Positions 6,501 through 15,117 of a stretch of 15,117 nucleotides of DNA are shown in pieces. The stretch covers positions 1 through 15,117 of the forward strand of contig PJAB01001351.1 in assembly GCA_002887195.1 (NCBI GenBank), in the 5' to 3' direction. This DNA comes from Chrysochromulina parva (lineage: Eukaryota > Haptophyta > Prymnesiales > Chrysochromulinaceae). Both the position numbers and the translations under genes were made by a program. Each line of letters opens with the position of its first letter. Position 1 is the stretch's first letter. The notes beneath the pieces were generated by a model that worked only from the letters and a program-made list of their open reading frames with translations, did not search any database and was not told the DNA's origin.

Positions 6501-9500
6501 GGCGCTCGACCTCGCCGCATCACCGCGCGGCGGCCGCGGCCGCGGCACAGGCGGAGGCCTCGCCGAATGCTCGCTTCGTGCCCGCCTCGCCCGCCCACGG
6601 AAAGAGCGTCAGAGGCAGCCGCTACCAGCCCCCGCCGCGCGCGCTCCCGCACCATGATCTCGAGCCGCTCGCTCGGCGCGCCGTGTACCACGGCGATGGG
6701 CGGCTCAAGACGGCGGGTGGGTACGTGTACGAGGGCGAATGGTTCCACGGTCAGAAGCATGGCAAGGGACGCTCGTCGCACCCGGCAGGCGAGGAGTACG
6801 AGGGCGAATGGCAACGCGACGAGCGCTGTGGCCACGGGCGTGCGCGGCTCGCGGCTGGGGGCACGTACGAGGGCTGCTGGGAGCATGATCAGCCGCACGG
6901 CGAGGGCACCCTCAGCCTCGACAATGGCACCGTCTACGTGGGCGGCTTGGCCCATGCGCTGCGGCATGGCCACGGCCGGTGCGTGTACGCTGATGGTGGC
7001 GTGTACGAGGGCGGCTGGCACAAGGGCGAGCGGGACGGCGAGGGCACCCTCAGCGCGAGAGATGGCGCGCGCCTGTACGCGGGCTCGTGGGTGGGCGACC
7101 AGCGCTGCGGTCGCGGTGAGGGGCGCACGGCCGCGGGCGACGTCTGGCTTGGCGAATGGTGCGACGACCTACCCCACGGCGAGGGCAAGCTCACGTACGC
7201 CTCCAACGGCGATGTGTACGAGGGCAGTGCGCAGCTCGGCGTGCGTAGCGGGCACGGCGTGCAGCGGTACGCGAGCGGCGCCGTGTACGAGGGGCAGTGG
7301 GCGGGCGACAGGCGCGAGGGCGAGGGTCGGCACACGTATGCCGATCAAGGCCAGTACGAGGGCAGCTGGCACGCCAATCGGCGTGAGGGGTACGGCCGCT
7401 TTCACAGCGCCCACGGCGACGCGTACGAGGGCGAGTGGTTACGCGACCGCAAGCACGGTGCGGGCACGCTGCACGGTGCCGACGGCTCCCTGTACTCGGG
7501 CACCTTTGGCGACGATCGGCGGCACGGGAGCGGCTGCATGCGTTACGCGGACGGCGACGTGTACGAGGGCGAGTGGGTGAGCGGCCGTCGACACGGCGAG
7601 GGTCGGCTTCAAGCTGCCGATGGGCGTATCTACGAGGGGCGCTGGCTCGACGACCTCCCCGGAGGATTGCCAACGAGCGCGCTCGCGGCACATCACGGCC
7701 GGCCACACTATGTCGAGGGCGTCGGGCTGGTGGGCGTCACCCACACCGCCAAGGCGGCCGAGGCGGCCGAGGCGGAGGCGGCAGAGGCCGCCGCGGCCGC
7801 CGCCGCTGAGGCCGAGGCGGCGGCCGAGGCGGCGGCCGCCGACGCACTCACGGCGACGGCGCTCGTGGGCGCAGGAAGCGGCGCGCCCGCGCACGTGCAG
7901 GCGGTCGCCGCCGCCGCTGCCGCCGCCTCACGCTCTCGTGTAGTGCGCGGCGAGGCGCATGGCCAGTGCATCTATGCCGACGGCTCGTCGTATCGTGGTG
8001 AGTGGCTGCTGGGCAAGCGGCACGGGCACGGTGTGCTCACGAGCGCGGACGGTAAGAGCACTTACGAGGGCGAGTGGCAATACGACGCACGCCACGGGCG
8101 CGGCATGCTGCGCACCGCCGAGGCCCTAGTGTACGAGGGCGAGTGGCGGCACGACTGCCCGGCGGGTGAGGGTAAGGTGACGCTACCCTCGGGCGATGTG
8201 ATTGAAGGCCCATGGCTCGAGAGCGGACCGGGCACGCGCATGACGCTCACCAACCCGAAGGGCGACGTGTACACCGGCAGCGTGCGCCGCATCGCCCCGC
8301 GTCCTGCCATCGCCGCCTCCGGCGCGACCAACGCTGCCATTGCCGCGGCGGCCGCCGCTGTGGACGCGGCCACTGCGGGCACCTCGGCGGCACGGACGCT
8401 GGCCGGCGGGGCGCCGCACCAAGTGCACGCGCACCCGGCGCTGCAGCTGGGCACGTACGAGCCTCACGGCCGTGGCTCGATGGCGTATGTGAATGGCGAG
8501 GGGTACGAGGGCGACTGGGAGCGCGGCGAGCCTCACGGCTTTGGAACGGCCACCTATGGCGGCGGCGAGTCGTACACGGGCGATTGGGAACGCGGCGAGC
8601 CTAGTGGCGAGGGGGCGTACCTGTACGCGGACGGCGCGGTCTATCGGGGCTCACTCGAGCGCCAGCTCCGGCACGGCGTCGGCCGGTGCACATACAAGGG
8701 CGGCTCCACGTATGAGGGAGGCTGGCTCAACGACGTGTGGCACTCGGCCGCCGACGAGGACGCCCACCAGTACGCGGGCCAGCCGTGCTCGCTCTATCAC
8801 AGCGCGGAGGGTCACCGATTCGACGCCCCGTTTGTGCACGGGCGCATGCTTGGGCGCGGGCATGCACAGTACCGGCAAGGCGACCGGTACGAGGGCCAAT
8901 TTGAGAACTTCGACCGGCACGGCGAGGGTACCTGCTCGTACGGCATGGGCGGCGGCGTGTACGAGGGCCAGTGGGCGCGCGACGTGCGCGAGGGGCGCGG
9001 CCGACTCGACGCGCGCGCGGGCGAGGGCTTCCTCTATGAGGGCGAGTGGCTCGGAGATCGGCCCCATGGCGAGGGCGTGCGCGTCGGTGCGGATGGCTCG
9101 CGCGAGGAGGGCCATTTCGGTTGGGGCGCGCTGCATGGTGTGGCACAACGACGCGATGCCCTCGGCAACATGTGGGAAGGTACCTTCGTAGGCGGCCAGC
9201 TGCAGGGCGAGGGCACGTGCTCGGTGGACGGCGCCAAGTACAAGGGCGGCTTCGCTGACGGCGCCTACAGCGGCGAGGGTCAGCTCATCGAGGCTGACGG
9301 CGCCGAGTACACGGGCGCATGGCGCAATGGGCTGCGGCACGGGCACGGGCGGCAGCATCTGGCTGATGGCAGCGAGTACGTCGGCGAGTGGGCGGCGGGC
9401 GAGCGCCACGGGCGAGGCGTGTGGCGCCATGCGCGCCGCGATGAAGTTGAGACGTGGCGAGCCGAGACACCCGCGTTCAGCGCGAGTGCAATCGCTGAGT

Positions 9501-12500
9501 ACGATGGTGAGTGGCGCCACGGTGCCATGGAAGGCGAGGGGCATCTGACTTACCTGGTGGGCTCCACCTACGAAGGCCAACTGTCACGTGGCGTCTACCA
9601 CGGCCACGGCGTGCTGCGAACCATCGATGGTCGCGAGGTCGAGGGCACCTTTGTCGACGGGCGCGCGACCGGCCACGCGACAGTGCTTCTCGCGTCGGGC
9701 GAGTTGTACGAGGGCGAGCTGCTCGAGGACGAACGGCACGGGCGCGGTCGGTGCGTCTACGCCAACGGCGACGTATATGAGGGCGAGTGGCAGCACGGCG
9801 CGCGGCATGGGGCGCGCGGCCGGATGGTGTACGCGCGCAGCGGTGCTTACGAGGGCGGCTGGGCGGCGGATGCGCCCGAGGGCGAGGGCGAGCTCCGGAT
9901 GGCCGATGGACGCGTGGTCGTGGGCACGTGGACGCGTGGCAGCGGGCACATGGGTGGCGTCATAGTGGGCGAGGCGAGCCTCGAGCTGCCGTCGGGTGGC
10001 CGTTACACGGGTCAGCTCGCGTGGCTCGAGGTCGACGGCTCGGGATGGATCCTCGTGCCTGAGGGCCAGGGATGCGCCACCGTCGAGGGCGCCGAGGCGG
10101 CGGCTGAGTCGGCTGAGGCGCTCTCGCCGCCCACGTTTGGGTCAAGCGGCGGCTCGGCGCTCGTGGGACGCTTCGAGGAGGATGCCTGCACGCTGCCCGG
10201 CGGCGCGGTCAGCTATGAGGGCACGTGGTCGCGGGGGCGGCCGCACGGCGAGGGCTCGGCCACGTATGTCGACGGTGCCGTGTACGTTGGCGGCATGGCA
10301 CATGGGCTGCGCGAGGGTACCGGCCTGATGACGTATCCTGACGGGCGCGAGCACCGCGGTGGCTGGCAGGCCGACTTGCCGCACGGCATAGGCGTTGCGG
10401 TCGATGCGGACGGCCATGTAGTGCTCGAGGCCACATGGGATCACGGCGCGCTCGTGGGCGCGTGCGTTGCGCGCTACAGCAACGGCGACGTGTACGAGGG
10501 TGCTTGCACCGCCGCGCCGGGTACGTGCGTACGCGAGGGGCGCGGCCGGTGCATGTACGCGACGGGCGAGGTGTACGAGGGCATGTGGCTCGACGACGTA
10601 CCGCATGGCGACGGGCGCATGCGCTCTCGTGCGCTGGTGCCGATCGCTGCAGGCGATGTGCCTGGCTACCTGGCGGCGCCTTCGAGTCGGTGCCTGACGG
10701 TGCCTGGCTACCTTTCGCCGCCGGCCATCGAGGAGAAGCCGGTGGAGCGGCCGCCAAATGGGCCCATCAAGCCGCGGGTGGTGAGTGCTCAGCTCAGCTG
10801 GCGCGGCGGTCACGTGGCCCTGCGCCTCGAGGCTGCACAGCTTGCCTTCCACAACCCGCCCAAGTTCGTGTCGGTGCACGAGCCAGATCTTGCGCCTCCG
10901 CCCCCTCCTGCGCCGATCGTGCGTCCTCGCGCCGTCGAGGCGGAGTACGAGGGCGCGTGGGTGCGGGGAGTGATGCACGGCAGCGGCACCCTCACCCTGC
11001 TCGACAGTGGGGACAAGCTCGAGGCCCCCTTTGACCAAGGACTCGTCGCTGGCCACGTCAAGCTCACCACAGCTGCGGGCGTCACACTCGAGGGACGCAT
11101 GGTCGGTCTCTGCCTGCGCGGCCGCGCCATCGTCTATCAGCCAGCGCCGGCCGTCTCTGAGTCGAGCCGCGCCATTGCTGCGACCGCCGCGGATGCGGCC
11201 GCGTCCGCTGAGGCCGCTGTGGCGGCTGCTGCCGCGACTGCCGCTGCCGAGCGCGGCCGAGCAGCCTCGGGCACCGCAGAGCGCACGCGCATCTGGTACG
11301 AGGGCGAGCTCGAGGAAGATGTACTGAGCTCCTCACTGCGGCGAGGCGGCACAGCACGCCTCGTGCGACGCGGCCACGGCGAGGCGCAGATGGCGAATGG
11401 CGACCGATATCTCGGCGCGTGGGCTGAGGACGTGCCGCACGGGCAGGGCGCGTACACGTATGAGCTCGAGGCCCAGGTGTACGAGGGCGCGTGGGTGCAT
11501 GGTGAGCGGCACGGGTACGGCGAGCTGCACTCGACGGCTGCCGCCGATACGCTCGACGAGTACAAGGGCCAGTGGCGCAACGATATGCGCTGCGGCCAGG
11601 GCGTACAGCGGCTGGGTGCGAGTGGTGACGTGCTTACGGGCCTGTGGGTGCAAGACGCTCTGTGCGGGCATGGCACTCTGACGACGGGGCGCGGCGACGT
11701 GTACGAGGGCGGCTTCGTCGCGTCGCTGCGCGATGGGCAAGGCCGGTGCGTGTACGCCGACGGCTCCGTGTACGAGGGCGGCTGGCAGGCGGGCATGTAC
11801 GAGGGCAAGGGCACGCTCGTCGGCGTGGGCGGCACGCGGTGCGAGGGCAGCTGGCATCGCGGTGAGATGAGCGGGGCCGGCCGGCGGGTCTACGGGGGCG
11901 GCGCCGTGTACGAGGGTGAGTTTGCGAGCGGGCTGCGCCACGGCCGTGGCACGTGGCACGACGAGGTCTCAGGCGAGACCTACGAGGGCGAGTGGGCCGA
12001 TGACCTCAAGGAGGGGTTGGGTGTGTGGACGGTGCGCGAGGGCGCGGGCCCCGCCGCCCGGTACGAGGGCACGTGGCGTCAGGATCGGCTTCATGGACCG
12101 AGCTGCCGCACGAGCGCAGCTGATGGCACTGTGTACGAGGGTGCTTTCGAGAGCGGCCGGCGAGGTGGCACGCAGCCAATCACGCTGCTCGCGCTCGAGG
12201 CGTTGCTTCACAAGTGGACGGCGCTCCTGGAGGCACAGGCCGCCGTGTCGGGCTCGGCGCTCGTGGGTGGACTCGAGCCTACGAGCTCGGCCGGCCTGGG
12301 CGAGCTTGTGCCCAAGTTCCTCTTGAGTGAGGCGCAGACGGCGGAGTATGGGTATGGCATCCTCTCGCTGCCCTCGGGTGAGCTGTACGAAGGCTTCTTC
12401 CGCGACGGCTACCCATCGGGGGCCGGCTTGTGGCTCGCGCCGAGCAATGAGCAGCCGGCCGGTGCAGCTTCCGAGTCGCTGTGCCCCATCCTAAGTGAGC

Positions 12501-14731
12501 GGCCGCGCTGCGTCCTGGGCTGCTTCCAGGCTGGTCAGCTGAGCGGCGTGGGCATGAGCCTGTACGCGGACGGCGCCGCGCACTCGGGAGGCTTCGGTGC
12601 GTGGGTGCCGAGCGGCCACGGCGTGCGATGGCGTGCAGACGGCAGCGTGTACCGCGGCATGTGGGCGGGGGGCGCCCACCACGGCGCGGGCGAGTTGCGC
12701 GCCCCGCCTTCGGCGATGGCGGCTGCTGGTGCGCCGGACAAGGCAGCGGCTGCGGTGGTTAAGTCCAAGGCGTCACCAGTGGACGATGAGGGCGAGGACG
12801 AGGACGAGGCGGAGGCGGCTGAGAGGGCGGCGGCGGTGGTGGACGCCAAGGCGGCCGAGGACCCGGCCACTACAGAGCTGCTCTACCGAGGCAACTGGTC
12901 GCACGGTTTGCGAGAGGGCGACGGGCGCGCCGAGTACGCGCATGGCGGCAGCTACGAGGGCCAATGGCATGCGGGGATGCCGGAGGGTCGCGGCGTGCTT
13001 GTGCTTCCCGCCGGGCCGAGTGGCTGGGTAACCTCGCGAGGCGGACGGTCGCTCGGCGGGCGCGGCGCCACGTATACGGGCAGTTTCGAGCGCGGGCGAC
13101 GCTGCGGCAACGGCGTGCTTCGTTTCCACGAGAGCGGCGACTCCATCGAGGGCGAGTGGTCTGATGACGGCGCCACCATCACGGACTCGATCTTCAGGTA
13201 CGCTACGGGTGGCGAGTACGAGGGTGATCTCGATACGCTCCTACGGCCGCATGGCGAGGGCACGCGCACCTATCCCGATGGCTCGAGTTACGCGGGCACC
13301 TTTGCACGCGGGCTGCGGCACGGTCAGGGCGTGGGGCGCGAGGCAAGTGGACTCGAGTACGACGGCAGCTGGCGTGCAGACCGGCGGCATGGGCGCGGCA
13401 CTATGCGACTGCCCGACGGCGGCGTGTATGAGGGTGCCTTTGCCGAGGGGGTGCGCTCGGGGCACGGGCTCATGCGGTACGCGGACGGCTCGTCATACGA
13501 GGGCGAGTGGCGCGCGGATGTGTACGAGGGCGTGGGCACCTTGTTCCACGTTCCCGACGAACGTGGCACCGACCTGTACGGCGGCCACTGGAAGGCGGGG
13601 CGCATGCACGGGCACGGCGTCTTCTCATACGCTGACGGCGCGCGCTACGACGGGCAGCATGAGCAGGGGCACCGCCATGGGTACGGTACGCTGCTGCTGC
13701 GTGATGGCACGGCGCTCCGAGGCGAGTGGAGTCACGACGAGCTGCGCGGCCAGGGCGCGATCACCTTCAAAGACGGCTCGACGTGCATGCTCGCTCTCGA
13801 GGCAGCGCGCCCTCGGCCGTCCGCCCCGGAACTCTGTGTGCGCGCGGCACGCTATCTGGAGGAGTGCGCCTTCACTTTCCCAAGCGGTGACGCGTACGAG
13901 GGCGAGTTTGCGCTCCTCGACGACCTCGAGAGCGACGCCGAGGCCACGACCTCCTCGTCCGGCGCGGCCGCCAGGGCGAAGGATGGAGACGATGCCGCCG
14001 ACGGCCTCCCGCTCGCGCCGCCGTCGCTGCGCTACGTGCCGCACGGTCAGGGTACGCTGCGCACGGCGGCGGGCGCGCAGATCGTAAGCGTCTTTGCGCG
14101 CGGTCAACTCGAGGGGGAGGGGCGCGGCGCGTACCCTGACGGCCAAAAGTACGAAGGGGAGTACCGGCAGGGCTTGCGCAGCGGCGTGGGCACGTGCAGG
14201 TACGCAGATGGCTCCGTATACAAGGGGCAGTGGCACGCAGACGGCCGGCACGGACGTGGGCTGCACATTCTTCCGAATGGCGACATGTTCTCGGGCGCCT
14301 TCGAGTCGGACGCCCCGGGGAGCTCAGGCACCCTCATCTACGCCTCGGGTGGCTCGTACGACGGCGAGCTGCGCGGCTACCGGCGACACGGCTGGGGCGT
14401 CTTCCAGGAGACGGCTGGCTACCGGTACGAGGGCGACTGGGCGCAAGACGAGCGGCAGGGCTACGGGCGCGAAGTGCGCGAGAACGGAGATATCTACGAG
14501 GGCCAGTTTGCGCGCGACCGGCGGCACGGGCGCGGCCGGTTGCTCACGGTGCGCGGCGAAGAGTACGATGGCGGCTGGCTCGAGGGTAAGCGCGACGGGC
14601 AGGGCTTGAGCATTGTGCTCCCCTCGGACGAGGCCGAGACGCAGCGCCAGCGCGTGAGCGCCTCGCTCCTCGTGCACCGCCAGGCCCATTTCCTGCGCCT
14701 GCAGCCGGCGAGCTCGATGGGGCGCACGTGA
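3538..14731 (+). CDS. Giant MORN-repeat protein (about 3,698 aa)
   Basis: Gene model: join(3538-3892, 3990-14731). ATG 3538 is the first ATG of this frame; ATG 3616 (27th codon) is an alternative giving 3,672 aa. From residue 49 to near the C-terminus the protein is a chain of about 119 MORN motifs (hand count, including degenerate ones) of about 23 aa, pattern VYEGEWxxxxRHGxGxxxYADG. MORN repeats form a ribbon of beta-hairpins that act in protein contacts and oligomerisation, known from radial-spoke proteins, junctophilins, plant PIP5 kinases and parasite cytoskeletal MORN1. The array is broken by linkers at roughly residues 366-419 (Ala/Ser), 943-1019, 1343-1440 (Ala/Glu), 1550-1606, 2329-2436 (Pro-rich), 2501-2553 (Ala), 2846-2909, 3023-3086 (acidic) and 3385-3469. 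No kinase, SET, membrane or other catalytic domain is visible, so a purely structural scaffold (flagellar, cortical or scale-related) is inferred. The C-terminal 35 or so residues are non-repetitive. Most MORN proteins I know of have one to two dozen repeats, so this length is unusual. Hidden in-frame introns in linkers cannot be excluded. Confidence 0.85.
3893..3989 (+). other. Intron of the MORN gene (97 nt, GT-AG, phase 1)
   Basis: Donor GTACGC at 3893, acceptor GGCACAG ending at 3989, and a branch-like CTCAC at 3949-3953. Before the donor the MORN repeats run in the frame of ATG 3538; after the acceptor they run in a different frame. Splicing joins them through a Tyr codon (T + AC), giving DEYEGEF and then PHGEGT, which rebuilds a canonical repeat at the junction. 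This is strong evidence for both sites. Confidence 0.9.
4750..4838 (+). repeat. Ala/Ser minisatellite in the first MORN linker
   Basis: GCCGCCGCGAGC and GCCGCCGCCTCA units of about 12 nt repeat in tandem, encoding AAAS runs. The linker is flanked by acidic DDDE segments on both sides. It separates the first dozen MORN motifs from the rest and is probably flexible or helical. Confidence 0.7.
7751..7845 (+). repeat. Ala/Glu-rich low-complexity linker in the MORN protein
   Basis: GCGGCCGAG-type codons encode KAAEAAEAEAAEAAAAAAAE and similar sequence (residues about 1373-1404). The alternation of Ala with Glu at helix-compatible spacing suggests a rigid single helix between two MORN blocks. It is followed by a second Ala run near 7906-7930. 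Confidence 0.7.
10658..10713 (+). repeat. In-frame 14-nt direct repeat in the Pro-rich MORN linker
   Basis: GTGCCTGGCTACCT occurs at 10658-10671 and 10700-10713, exactly 42 nt (14 codons) apart, so VPGYL appears twice in the longest non-MORN linker (residues about 2329-2436). This suggests a local duplication of a short linear motif. Confidence 0.7.
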
Positions 14732-15117
14732 GCGCGCGCCGCCGTCCCCCGGGGGATGTGAGGATGTGAGGATACACAGCGGCGGATGTGAGGAGGTGAG
14801 CGCGAGGCGCGCTGACCGCTGAAGCAACGCTCGCAAGACCAGAATCGTAGGAAGAACTACAACAAACGGAGTAGGACAAAGCGTGTCGTGGCATTTTTTA
14901 GTGGCATACAAATACTTAAATGGTTTAACACCTCTCGTCGCTCGTGCGGTAGGGAGCCGTGGGCTGCGCCGTGCGCGGGAGCGTGGCCGGGAAGACCCCT
15001 TCTCGTACGTGAGCTCGTTAAGGGATTGAATATTTAGAATGCCGCGGACGCTCGCCATGGCGCGAGCCTCCTACGGTCCCACACAGTAACACAGATACTG
15101 GTGGTGCATGGGGATGG
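14732..15117 (+). other. 3' flank of the MORN gene
   Basis: No coding frame with recognisable content on either strand. It starts with a palindrome TCCCCCGGGGGA (14745-14756) and a degenerate repeat, then becomes richer in A and T (about 14825-14935 and 15010-15040), as expected for a 3'UTR and polyadenylation region. GTGGCAT occurs twice around a T-run (14888-14894, 14901-14907). No certain poly(A) signal is seen. Confidence 0.4.
14754..14799 (+). repeat. Degenerate GGATGTGA repeat
   Basis: GGATGTGA occurs at 14754-14761, 14762-14769 and 14784-14791, with a related GGAGGTGA at 14792-14799 and a broken copy between. It lies about 20 nt after the MORN stop codon, in the likely 3'UTR. Confidence 0.65.

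Larger units (their letters stand above)
3682..14629 (+). repeat. MORN-encoding tandem array, 69-nt period
   Basis: About 119 coding units of about 69 nt (23 codons) can be followed in one frame after splicing. The core TACGAGGGC(GAG/GGC)TGG recurs dozens of times with little codon variation. Most units have diverged elsewhere, but local similarity persists: 8511-8533 and 8580-8602 match at 21 of 23 bases exactly 69 nt apart. Confidence 0.9.

Noticed and set aside
5904..7580. 558-codon open frame on the plus strand within the MORN gene
   Set aside because: Its Arg/Ala/Thr-rich composition repeats with the 69-nt period of the MORN units, as expected for a shifted reading of the repeats.
10142..11056. 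304-codon open frame on the minus strand
   Set aside because: Shadow of the MORN coding frame; no recognisable protein features.
3682..14629. CRISPR array or non-coding satellite as explanation of the periodic DNA
   Set aside because: Units are coding, spaced by whole codons, with protein-level conservation of MORN residues and no spacer/repeat alternation.
14745..14756. TCCCCCGGGGGA palindrome as a terminator or protein site
   Set aside because: No loop and no following T-run; in GC-rich DNA this may be chance.
14324..15058. 244-codon minus-strand open frame entering from the 3' flank
   Set aside because: Over half overlaps MORN repeats antisense. The hydrophobic stretch in its middle comes from the A/T-richer 3' flank and matches no family I know.

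Overview
The window looks like nuclear DNA of a photosynthetic eukaryotic microbe. It is very GC-rich, its genes are split by short GT-AG introns, and its proteins carry long Ala/Gly tracts. One gene has a two-part plastid presequence (signal peptide, then a Phe-Ala-Pro motif, then an Arg-rich transit peptide) of the kind used by algae with a red-lineage secondary plastid. A haptophyte or a similar chromist alga (pelagophyte, dinoflagellate) fits best. This is inference from style, not a sequence match.

Three protein genes lie head to tail on the + strand. Gene 1 (283-2193, probably with a 5'UTR intron at 156-280) encodes a 636-aa multidomain protein: a Gly/Ser linker, a WWE-like domain, a degenerate EF-hand pair, an Ala-rich coiled coil ending in a 23-Ala tract, and a C-terminal ZZ-like module that has lost most zinc ligands. 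Gene 2 (2528-3269, one 97-nt intron) encodes a 214-aa protein: plastid presequence, a segment resembling the N-terminal dimerisation domain of ribosomal protein bL12 (L7/L12), and one FAS1 (fasciclin) domain. Gene 3 (about 3538-14731, one 97-nt intron) encodes a giant protein of about 3,700 aa built almost wholly of MORN repeats (about 119 by hand count), broken by Ala-rich, acidic and Pro-rich linkers.

The gaps hold little else. 2194-2527 has short direct repeats and a possible TATA-like string. 3270-3537 has five perfect inverted repeats and may be a structured UTR or RNA. 14732-15117 is a 3' flank with a short degenerate tandem repeat. I see no tRNA, rRNA, CRISPR array or transposon. Nothing ties the three genes to one pathway; the clearest novelty candidates are the bL12-FAS1 fusion and the size of the MORN protein.

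Two simple reading-frame views mislead here. The unspliced frame running into gene 3 from 3296 has about 230 false N-terminal residues; splicing at 3893/3989 restores MORN repeats in frame. Similarly, the FAS1 frame appears to start at a GTG at 2688, but splicing at 2571/2667 adds a proper ATG and a signal peptide.
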